Below, piece by piece: positions 8,932 through 16,190 of a stretch of 64,000 nucleotides of DNA (position 1 is its first letter; each line of letters opens with the position of its first letter). The stretch is from Megalonaias nervosa (taxonomy: Eukaryota; Mollusca; Bivalvia; Unionida; Unionidae). A model generated the notes under the pieces. The model was not told the origin of the DNA, ran no database searches, and saw only the letters and a program-made list of their open reading frames with translations. The stretch is taken from contig JAECUM010012836.1 in the NCBI GenBank assembly GCA_016617855.1, forward strand, positions 1-64,000. The letters run 5' to 3'. Both the position numbers and the translations under genes were made by a program.

Positions 8932-10219
8932 ATGATCCTCCGAGAGTCTTGCGCCTGTTCCAAGTCGGAACTAGATCTGTTTGCCATGTCACCCACCATG
9001 ATGACGATGCAAGAATCCCAATGGGTAGAATTTCATCCCGTCTCCTCTTTGACGGATTCAGCTCCCATCGAGTTTGAAATCAAAGGACAGCCCGAAGATT
9101 ACATCGATCTGAATAGCAGTTACTTGTATTTGAAACTCAAAGTGATCAAAATGGACAAACCAATCCAGGAGCGATGCCAGAGCAGCTCCCGTCAACAATT
9201 TCATGCATTCCTTTTTCAGCGAAGTGGATTTGTACTTGAATAACAAACTGGTCAGCAGTAGCATGGATACCTACCCTTACCGAGCGTACCTGGTAATTCT
9301 CTTGACGTACTGAAAAGAGGCCAAGAACACTCATCTGGATGCTTGCGTGGTATGGAAACCTGACACCTCAGGCGATGATACGTTTAATGATACAGCCCTG
9401 ACAGTAGATGACAATCCTCACAATGTGGGCTTTAAAATCCTGCAAGGACGTACTTTAGAACTGATGGATCGTTTGCATTTGGACATGTGGTTGCAAGACA
9501 AGTATTTGCTAAACGGAGTGGATATCCGCCTGAGACTGAATCGCAGCAGTTTCGCTTTCCATTTGATGGCTCATGCCAACGAGTACAAAACCATCATCCA
9601 AGAAGCCAGACTTTATGTGCTCCGCGTGGAAGTGTTACCTAAAGCGGGAAACGACATCAGTCACACGTTGAGCAGAACGATACGACGCGTAGAAGTGAAA
9701 ACTTTCACCATTGCTGATGCACTCCGATCCATGATCGAAGATCATCTGTTCCAAGGACAGTGACCCAAACGTTTAATCGTTGGCGTCGTGAACAATGCAG
9801 CCCTCAACCGTGCCCACGATCAAAATCCTTTCCAGTTTAAGCCCTACAGAGTGTCCAAGATCGAAGTCAGTCGCGATGGCAAGACCTTGTGCACCAGACC
9901 CTTCGAACCTAATTTTACCCAGAAGAATTACTTGAGATCGTACTTGTCCCTGTACGAAGCTACCGGACAGCTAGGAACCAACACCATCCACGGCATTTCG
10001 TACGAAGATTATTCAGGAGGTTACACTTTGTGGGCCTTTGATTTCACTCCAGACCAAGGCAGCGACGAGGGACATTTCCACCCTATAAAATCCGGTCAAC
10101 TGCATGTGGAACTTCAGTTTGCAGATGCTCTCGCCGAGACGGTGAACGTCATCCTGTATGCCGAATTCGATAATACCATAGAAATCAACGGTTTGAAAGA
10201 AGTCATTCTAGACTATTAG
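8932..10219 (+). pseudogene. Double-jelly-roll major capsid protein, broken
   Basis: About 430 codons from ATG 8932. Diagnostic stretches are SELDLFAMSPT and QWVEFHPVSSLTDSAPIEF at the N-terminus, LHLDMWLQDKYLLNGVDIRL in the middle, and GISYEDYSGGYTLWAFDFTPD plus VNVILYAEFDNTIEI at the C-terminus. This pattern is shared with the protein family often labelled F54H12.2-like in invertebrate annotations, which is the Polinton/adintovirus major capsid protein. Breaks: a frameshift around 9160-9185, an in-frame TGA at 9311-9313 and an in-frame TGA at 9761-9763. Both flanking segments of the last stop are in one frame. The protein would form the capsid hexons. Confidence 0.85.
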
Positions 10220-10224
10220 AAACT

Positions 10225-10734
10225 ATGGAAGACTCTTATCCCTCTTTGAATGGTGGAGAATCTTTGGAAATGGAATGGGAGGATACCGTGAAAGCAGAAC
10301 CCCAAGAAAAAGACGAAGACAAATAGGACGAGGTGGTCACGTCCAGATGGCCAGAGCAAGAACAACATTTAGTGTACTGTTTTGCCAAACATCTGGCGGC
10401 TAAAAATACGGAATTGATCAATAAATATTGCTATGGATGTCAAAACGATCATTCCAGTCAAATTCAACACGATAAATGTTTGATGATGAGTCAAGAAGAA
10501 AAATTGGACGAGTATCTGGACGACGCTTGGAATCTCATCTCAGAAGAAGCAGTGTTGCATGAGTGGTATAAAGACTTGCATGATCATTCCTGCCCTCCAC
10601 TGACTACTCTAGAGATCTATCGCATCGAAGCTCTCATAGCCAAAAGTGTGGAGACGAAACAAAGAAACGGTTACTTGTCAGAAGTTTGCAAGCAAAAAGT
10701 CAGAATTGAATTGATGACTTATCATTACATGTGA
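10225..10734 (+). pseudogene. Conserved-looking ORF of element 2, one in-frame stop
   Basis: A single frame from ATG 10225 with TAG at 10324-10326, then open to 10734. The first 33 codons are acidic (MEDSYPSLNGGESLEME). The second part has cysteine/histidine spacing (CYGCQNDHSSQIQHDKC) that could bind zinc, and a helical remainder. The start lies 5 bp after the capsid gene stop and the end 13 bp before the protease ATG, so the three genes are tightly packed. Function unknown; it is a usual companion position for small regulatory or assembly proteins. Confidence 0.5.
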
Positions 10735-10747
10735 AAAAACAAGAAAA

Positions 10748-11302
10748 ATGGATACCCGGGAACTTTATTACCTTTTAAACAACAGTTCATACACTGCTTC
10801 TTGGAATCCTGAGGTGTGTGCTAAAGATGAACTACCTCATCGCAAACCTCAAGACCATCAAGCTTATGTCATCAACACCGACGACAGTCATCTCCCAGGA
10901 ACCCACTGGGTAGCCGTCTACTTCCCTAAAGTGGATTGTGTAGAGTATTTTGATTCGCATGGATTACCGCCTTTGGAAGAGATCATCGACTTTATCAGAA
11001 GAAATCCCCAGACGACACGATTCAATAATGTGAAATTACAGGGCACAGATTCCATGGTGAGTGGACAATATTGTGTGTATTTGCTTCATCAACGTAGTCT
11101 TGGATATTCTTTAGAACATTTAGTGACTTATTTTGATCGTAACTCTTCTGGAAACGATGAGAAAGTAGATCGATGGTTTTGTGACCGTTGTGGCTATCTT
11201 TTATCTTTAGCTAGGAAACGCAGTGTACATCAATGGCCTCATGACTTCCATCAGTGGAAATCTAGCTTATTTTCACAAAGTTGTCAACCTTGCCAAAAAT
11301 AG
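10748..11302 (+). CDS. Adenain-like (Ulp1 fold) maturation cysteine protease
   Basis: An intact 184-residue ORF. The catalytic set is in the expected order: His in GTHWVAVYF (about H53), Asp in CVEYFDSHG (about D69), Gln of the oxyanion hole (about Q98) and Cys in SGQYCVYLL (about C109). The C-terminus is Cys/His-rich (WFCDRCGYLL). In adenoviruses and Polintons this enzyme processes capsid precursors during maturation. It is the only complete gene of element 2, lies 13 bp after the preceding ORF and is followed by a polyadenylation signal at 11344. Whether it is expressed is unknown. Confidence 0.85.
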   Translation: MDTRELYYLLNNSSYTASWNPEVCAKDELPHRKPQDHQAYVINTDDSHLPGTHWVAVYFPKVDCVEYFDSHGLPPLEEIIDFIRRNPQTTRFNNVKLQGTDSMVSGQYCVYLLHQRSLGYSLEHLVTYFDRNSSGNDEKVDRWFCDRCGYLLSLARKRSVHQWPHDFHQWKSSLFSQSCQPCQK

Positions 11303-11343
11303 CTTGTTTGTTTGATGTTATATAAATTGTTAGTTGTTTGTTA

Positions 11344-11349
11344 AATAAA
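11344..11349 (+). terminator. Poly(A) signal after the protease
   Basis: AATAAA 42 bp after the protease stop, followed by GT-rich sequence and an A-run at 11369. It shows that element 2 transcripts end by ordinary polyadenylation, unlike the three units downstream. Confidence 0.5.
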
Positions 11350-11485
11350 AAATGTTGTGTTTTGAAGAAAAAAAAAACGTGTTTCGTTTGATTTCAAAAA
11401 ACACTATATGCTCATTGATTTGTCTCTATCCCTCACCATGACATTAGCTATCGTAGTGTTCCGACCTGGCAAAACCCCGTAGGAA

Positions 11486-11520
11486 TGCTTTCTATCGCGT
11501 CCGCGTTTGAGCCATATAAA
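11486..11520 (+). promoter_or_regulatory. Promoter of unit A (TATA + upstream motif)
   Basis: TGCTTTCTATCGCGTCCGCG followed by TATAAA at 11515-11520. The TG(T/C)TTTC start lies 29 bp before the TATA box, as in units B (28) and C (29). About 370 bp of extra sequence, including a minus-strand ORF, separates it from the unit A leader. Confidence 0.6.
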
Positions 11521-11668
11521 GCGAGGCAGTCTCTAGTCTGAAATTCAAACTATTACAAACAAGAGTAAAGAAATTATAAAACTAATTTTATTAGATTAAT
11601 TGCGCAGGTGGCTTACACATTCCTGGATTCTTCTCAATGTCCACTAGCACAATTGGACTGAATTTGAA

Positions 11669-11890
11669 CTATAAGTACGGGCTGGCGTTTTGGGGCGTAC
11701 ACGACACCGGAGGCTGCGGTGTTTGCGTCACCCCTGGGTCCCCTTCCTCCTTCTCCTCGACCGGACCTAAATAAGAAGTGCGACATCGCACATAAAAGCG
11801 GGACTGTGATGGCACCAATCTCACAGTCCCGACCAATTGAAAAGCCTGACCCTCAGGCATAAACTGGTTGCGAAAGCACTGAGTTTGCAT
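11669..11890 (-). CDS. Small minus-strand ORF, unrecognised
   Basis: A 73-residue ORF (MQTQCFRNQFMPEGQAF...). It has a beta-like middle (VGTVRLVPSQSRFYVRC) and a proline/threonine-rich tail. It lies between the promoter of unit A and the unit A ORF, on the opposite strand. Past its stop the same frame continues for 27 codons and includes LVDIEKNPG, which resembles a 2A motif. An AATAAA on the minus strand follows at 11592-11587. It may be the end of a decayed inserted retroelement. Low confidence that it is a functional gene. Confidence 0.3.
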   Translation of the reverse strand: MQTQCFRNQFMPEGQAFQLVGTVRLVPSQSRFYVRCRTSYLGPVEEKEEGDPGVTQTPQPPVSCTPQNASPYL

Positions 11891-11955
11891 AGGCGACCTA
11901 AATCCTTTTCAAGTTCAAGTCTGGCCATCCATTGTTGACTCGTCAACCTACGAAG

Positions 11956-12296
11956 ATGCCTTCAAGACTAGCCAAGCTGAACGAAGCTTACGTGAATTTA
12001 CATCGTGTCAGGCAAAAACTGATACTGAAACCTGAAGAGATAGAGAATGTCAGAATGTTGAAAGTGATCGAAAACCTGATAGAAGAGGTCTTCAGAGAAG
12101 AAATCAAGAAAGAACAAGAGTGGACAGAGAATTATAGACTACAGAAGCAGGAAAGAGAACAGCAGCAGCAACAAAAGCAGCAACCAGACAGAAGTTTTGT
12201 CGACTGTCGTGTTCTCCTTCTCTTTCCGAAGAAGCAGACCGTATCATGTGGGAAAGCCTGCCGCCAGACGAGGATGCAATCGTAGACAATAAATGA
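11956..12296 (+). CDS. Unit A: charged coiled-coil protein with histone-type 3' end
   Basis: ATG at 11956 opens MPSRLAKLNEAYVNLHRVRQ. It is followed by a helical lysine/glutamate-rich region (VIENLIEEVFREEIKKEQ) and a glutamine run (EREQQQQQKQQ). The plain frame stops at 12283-12285. In another frame the end reads as an acidic, protein-like segment (EEADRIMWESLPPDEDAI) stopping at 12294-12296, so a small frameshift near 12200 is possible. The N-terminus (SRLxKLxE...NLxxxR) and the leader before the ATG are shared with unit B, so they are paralogues. No histone fold, DNA-binding motif or known domain is seen. Function unknown. Confidence 0.55.
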
Positions 12297-12322
12297 TTGC
12301 CATCACTCCCTGTCAACACAAC

Positions 12323-12338
12323 AGTCCTTTTCAGGGCT
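12323..12338 (+). terminator. Histone-type 3' stem-loop, unit A
   Basis: AGTCCT-TTTC-AGGGCT: a 6-bp stem (one G-U pair) with the canonical UUUC loop. A purine element GAAAGA starts 14 nt after the stem (12353). This is the arrangement of SLBP stem-loop plus histone downstream element bound by U7 snRNP. Confidence 0.75.
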
Positions 12339-12553
12339 GCCCCAACACTCTAGAAAGACATACTAATTCAATTGCCAAAATAAGTTTGTATGTTAAAAAA
12401 ATAGAAGTGTGTCTATAAGCACTTCGATTCTCTGTCTTGTCAGATAGTGTATGCCTGTGTTTGTAAGTAAAAAAGTCAACGTGAGTGTTTCTTTTATGTC
12501 CGCGCGTTTCATGTAATAGTAATAGTGGTATTGTAAGTTTTTGTGTCAGGGGA

Positions 12554-12587
12554 TGTTTCCTTCACGTTCGTGCTCCAGAAATATAAA
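12554..12587 (+). promoter_or_regulatory. Promoter of unit B (TATA + upstream motif)
   Basis: TGTTTCCTTCACGTTCGTGC precedes TATAAA at 12582-12587. Spacing from the TGTTTCC start to TATA is 28 bp. The downstream leader (CAGTCTGGCTACCCAACGTT) matches the unit A leader near 11920. Confidence 0.65.
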
Positions 12588-12639
12588 GCGGAGCGATCGT
12601 CAGTCTGGCTACCCAACGTTGACGTATCAACATTGAAAA

Positions 12640-13122
12640 ATGAGTAGACTCACCAAGCTTCTAGAACTCCAGATGAACCTGGAATATGCCAGGTGTCTTT
12701 TAGACGAGCTGGCTATGGAAGCCATAGCAGAGAGCGCAAGAATAGAAGAGGAGGAGAGGAAAGAGAAGGAAAAGAAGGAGGAAAGGATCCTGCCTCACCT
12801 CATTCTAAGGCCTCTGTGCGAGGTGAAACCTGAGGTGAGGACACCAACGCCTCCACAGGCAATAACGCCACAAGCACGTCAACCACATCCACAGCCACAT
12901 CAACCACCAGTACAGTGTGCACAGGAGGCAATGAGGCCAGATCATCATCGTCCCCGGGTCTGGTACAGAAGACAGAGGGAACAACAAGTGTTCACTATCC
13001 CTCAAACTGAGGAATGGGATAGTGAAGCAACTCAAGCCCCCTCTGCACTCCCAAGAACAACACTGAATTGGGAGCAAGATTGGAGTAGGAAATGCGTGTG
13101 TGGTGCACGACCTGGGAGGTGA
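12640..13122 (+). CDS. Unit B: coiled-coil / Pro-Gln-rich protein with histone-type 3' end
   Basis: An intact 160-residue ORF. The N-terminus MSRLTKLLELQMNLEYARC matches unit A in pattern. It is followed by an acidic-basic helix (ARIEEEERKEKEKKEE), a proline/glutamine/histidine-rich middle (PTPPQAITPQARQPHPQ), and a C-terminus with EEWDSEA and NWEQDWSRKC. The ATG is 53 bp after the TATA box and the stop is 35 bp before the stem-loop, a compact histone-gene-like layout with no intron evident. No known domain is recognised. It is the best preserved of the three units. Confidence 0.65.
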   Translation: MSRLTKLLELQMNLEYARCLLDELAMEAIAESARIEEEERKEKEKKEERILPHLILRPLCEVKPEVRTPTPPQAITPQARQPHPQPHQPPVQCAQEAMRPDHHRPRVWYRRQREQQVFTIPQTEEWDSEATQAPSALPRTTLNWEQDWSRKCVCGARPGR

Positions 13123-13157
13123 CAGCATAAACCAGGTGCATTTTTTGTTAGAAAAAC

Positions 13158-13173
13158 AGCCCTTCTCAGGGCT
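13158..13173 (+). terminator. Histone-type 3' stem-loop, unit B
   Basis: AGCCCT-TCTC-AGGGCT: a perfect 6-bp stem with a 4-nt pyrimidine loop, followed 14 nt later by GAAAAGAGAGA (13187), a good histone downstream element. Confidence 0.8.
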
Positions 13174-13199
13174 AACCATATCTCTAGAAAAGAGAGACT

Positions 13200-13700
13200 A
13201 TTCATGTTGCCAATTTGTGTGAAGTAGTGTGACTATAAACACTCACTCCTTTACTGATGTGTGTCTGTGCGGATAGTAGAGTGTGTGTTTTATGCGTTCG
13301 CGTACGTTTGTGTGGATAGTAGATATAGTGTGTGTTTTTCTTCTCTTCCCGTCTGTGTGGATAGCAGAGTGTGTGTTTGTGTAGATAGTAGAGTGTGTGT
13401 TTTATGCGTTCGCGTACGTTTGTGTGGATAGTAGATATAGTGTGTGGTTTTTTTTCTCTTCCCGTCTGTGTGGATAGTAGAGTGTGTGTTTGTGTGGATA
13501 GTAGAGTGTGTGTTTTATGCGTTCTCGTACGTTTGTGTGGATAGTATATATGGTGTGTTTTTCTTCTCTTCCAATCTGTGTGGATAGTAGAGTGTGTGTT
13601 TTATGCGTTCGCGTACGTTTGTGTGGATAGTAGATATGGTGTGGGGGTTTTTTTCTTCTCTTCCAGTCTGTGTGGATAGTATATAATATGTGAAGTAAGT
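13200..13700 (+). repeat. Tandem repeats resembling the unit promoters
   Basis: Four copies of TTTTATGCGTTCGCGTACGTTTGTGTGGATAGTA-like sequence start near 13288, 13400, 13512 and 13598, spaced 86-112 bp. They alternate with TTCTTCTCTTCC(C/A)(G/A)TCTGTGTGGATAG blocks. Several copies end in a TATA-like ATAGTAGATATAG or AGTATATATGG. The GCGTTCGCGTACGT core resembles the GTTCACGTCCGTGC element of the real promoters, so the array may be amplified promoter sequence. Confidence 0.75.
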
Positions 13701-13708
13701 GTAAGAGA

Positions 13709-13743
13709 TGTTTTCGTTCACGTCCGTGCTTGAAGTATATAAA
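13709..13743 (+). promoter_or_regulatory. Promoter of unit C (TATA + upstream motif)
   Basis: TGTTTTCGTTCACGTCCGTGC precedes TATAAA at 13738-13743 with 29 bp between motif start and TATA. It is the clearest version of the shared motif and directly follows the tandem promoter-like array. Confidence 0.65.
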
Positions 13744-13785
13744 TCATAGCCCTCGTCATTCGCGCCATTCTACACAGAATACAAA

Positions 13786-14120
13786 ATGGCTAGTAACATG
13801 GAGAGGATGCTCAGATTGAGGTAGTAGATACATTAGTTATGGTGGAGGAGATGCTACTAAGAATGCAGTTTGTGGTTTATAGTCCTCATAGACTAAGTAT
13901 GGAAATCAACAACATGAAGAAAGGGAAGGAGATCTTAAATGAGATGATCAGAGTAGAAAAGGAAGAAAAGGAAGATATAGAAGAAAAGCAGAGGATGAGA
14001 GAATGGAATGAAAAAACTGAAAAAGAAGAGGAAATGAAAAAAGGAAGAAACAGGAAGAGGAGGAGGAGAAGGAAAAACAGGAGGAAGAAAAGGATGAGAA
14101 GAAAAAGAAGTAAAGTGTAG
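13786..14120 (+). pseudogene. Unit C: degenerate paralogue with histone-type 3' end
   Basis: ATG 13786, 43 bp after the TATA box, opens only 12 codons (MASNMERMLRLR) before TAG at 13822-13824. A second frame (13839-14120) then runs 93 codons: helical MEINNMKKGKEILNEMIRV, acidic EKEEKEDIEEKQ, and an extremely basic KGRNRKRRRRRKNRRKKRMRRKR tail. The layout (short start, acidic/basic helix) parallels units A and B, but the frame is broken and the tail is low-complexity, so it is probably a decayed copy. A real second-frame product cannot be excluded. Confidence 0.45.
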
Positions 14121-14185
14121 GGGAGAAAATAAGAAGTTGGTGGAGGAAAAGAAGAACTTAGAAGACAAAGAAGAAGAAACCCAAA

Positions 14186-14201
14186 GGCCCTTTTCAGGGC
14201 C
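14186..14201 (+). terminator. Histone-type 3' stem-loop, unit C
   Basis: GGCCCT-TTTC-AGGGCC preceded by CCCAAA and followed by AC: this is the full metazoan histone stem-loop context (CCAAAGG...CC-AC) with one compensated base-pair difference. GAAAAGA follows at 14214, 13 nt after the stem. Confidence 0.85.
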
Positions 14202-14264
14202 ACTTCATTGCCTCGAAAAGATATTTATTCAAAATATGCCATATATGTATATGAACCCTATCCA

Positions 14265-14455
14265 TCTTGTCCCTATATCTTCCCAGGGGATCTTGTCATG
14301 CTCATTTTTCCTTGTCCCTATCCCTCTTTGCCCTATATCGTCCCAGGGTGTATATCCTTCTTTGGCTTTATAGGCCCTATAAATGTTTGCCCCATATTGT
14401 CCCAGGCTGTTTTTCCTTCTTTTGCCCCATATGCCCTATATCGTCCTCCATTACT
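14265..14455. repeat. Degenerate minisatellite (CCCTATATCGTCCCAGG)
   Basis: About five imperfect copies of a block with CCCTATATC(T/G)TCCCAGG followed by variable T-rich sequence, starting right after unit C. No gene. Confidence 0.6.
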
Positions 14456-14984
14456 ACTTATGCGAGTCTATATTCTTAAGCAACAGATTTGATGTAGTTC
14501 ACAGTCTTTAATAATCTATGTAATTCGACAAATTTAGGAGTTACATCTCTTTTAACACATGTATAGAAGAGTTCTTTCATTGTATGTTTCATTTGTTTTA
14601 GAAATATTAAAATTAGAGATCGCAAATATAAGACGCAGACGACACAGTTTGTACTGAAATGAACCGTTCTAGTAATCAGAATGGACAGTGAGCAGTCTGG
14701 CTGCTTGTTTACGTCGAGAACTTCCCTTTAATTTGAAACGCCAATAAGTTTGCAGTAATAGGGACCCCCTGGCGTCAATCAGGTTAGAAATTATAAATTG
14801 ATGAATGTGCAATTTTCATATCCTTAAAGCTTTTTGTTTTTAAAATCGATCGGGGTACAAGCGAACAGGATGGTGTGCGAATACTATAATTCCTACATCT
14901 GCAGTACCCCACTTATGTCATCAATGGATATCCGTTATACATTTATATATTAGATATATTTGCCATAAATTAGATTTCGTCGCT

Positions 14985-16190
14985 CCATATTCTGACGTTA
15001 TTGCACTTACAGAGACTCATCTGGATGATAACATTACTCACGATGATTTTAAGTTAGCGGGTTGTCTTAAACCAATTATGTGTGATCGACCAAATCGAGT
15101 CTAGGTGTAATGGTCCATATTTCATACAATTTTATTTTCCAACCATGCACCGATCAGCTGATACGTAGCTTTAGAGGGATAGGGATAGAAATACGTGTAG
15201 AAGCTATGAAATAACCCCTTTCTTGTAATCTACCGTTCTCCTTCTGCGTCGTCACACTTCTAGGACTCATTGAATGTCATTATCAAGCGTGGATTCGGTG
15301 TCTATGATAATATTATAAACATGGGTGATTTAAACGAGGACCTATACAGTGCTGAATTCAAAGGTCTTAGAGAGATATGATGCTTAATGACATGAAAAAT
15401 AATAACATAACCGACCAGAGTAACAGATAGCTCTGCAACTCAGTTAGATCCCATTGTTATACCTGCAAATACAAATGTTCTTCAATCTGGAAAATAATCT
15501 CTGTTGATGCAAATGTAAGTGATCACAATGCCTCCTATTTAATTACTCGGCTGCATTAGGAATCTTCCCCTGTTATAAGAAAGATGTATTGCTTTATAAT
15601 AAAGCGGATAAAACATTTTATTATCTTATAGCAGGTATAGACTGGACAGCTAAGTTTGGGTGATGTACTGAAATTATTGGTTCCGTTGCAACTTTCACTT
15701 CATGCCAAATTCAGTTTGCTAAAGAATGTGTACCATTTCGCACAGTAATTCTTCGGCGGAGTGACAAATGTTGGTATACACACAATACGCTGAACAAGCA
15801 GGAAAAGCAACCGACCGTGTGAAAAAATGGCTATTAATAGTAATAATCCAAGTCATTGGGAAAATACAAAAATATTACGTAACAAACTCAATAACCAGAA
15901 AAAGAGCAAAGAAAGAATGTATTCGTAACTTGGAGAATATTGATTCTGTTGGTGTAAACTTTAAATATTTTTAGAAACTAGTGCGTCATACTATCAAAGA
16001 AAGAAACGTTTTCAGCCTCAAAACCTCAATAGTTAAACCATCCAGTATTCTATTCAACAATCCCATTATTAGAAAAGTTTCCTTTCTTATGTGCAACTGA
16101 TCCTTCAGATTACAGGCCTATTTAATTACTGAATAATGTTGGAAAAGTTATGGAAAGAATTGTTTTTAAGCATCTCTACATCACCTAAAC
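14985..16190 (+). mobile_element. Degenerate non-LTR retrotransposon (endonuclease, RT start)
   Basis: Scattered protein motifs in shifting frames give the order of a LINE ORF2. Endonuclease ALTETHLDD is at 14994-15029, GDLNED at about 15324, TRVTDSSATQLDPI at about 15410-15455 and VSDHNAS at about 15515. A linker with AKECVPFRT follows near 15720, then the RT beginning DPSDYRPI at 16099-16122, with VGKVMERIVFKHL after it. It then stops abruptly near 16190, so the RT body is missing. Clade is probably CR1/L2-like or relatives. Many frameshifts and stops are present, so it is dead. Confidence 0.65.

Larger units (their letters stand above)
5762..11349 (+). mobile_element. Polinton/adintovirus-like element 2 (decayed)
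   Basis: A second capsid-encoding element with all genes on the plus strand: integrase, small membrane protein, penton-like, pVI/pX-like, major capsid protein, unknown ORF and protease. The integrase plus double-jelly-roll capsid plus adenain-like protease set is diagnostic of Polinton/Maverick-type elements. Base composition is more GC-rich than element 1, and the penton-like gene is clearly a different lineage, so this is not the missing half of element 1. Packaging ATPase and polymerase B are absent. At least six in-frame stops and several frameshifts show long decay. Confidence 0.8.

Noticed and set aside
11932..14120. Histone genes because of the stem-loops
   Set aside because: No frame in any of the three units shows a histone-fold or H1 sequence; only the 3' ends are histone-like.
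13886..14203. Minus-strand Leu/Phe/Ser-rich open frames opposite unit C
   Set aside because: Shadow of the purine-rich coding strand; no membrane-protein start or promoter on that strand.
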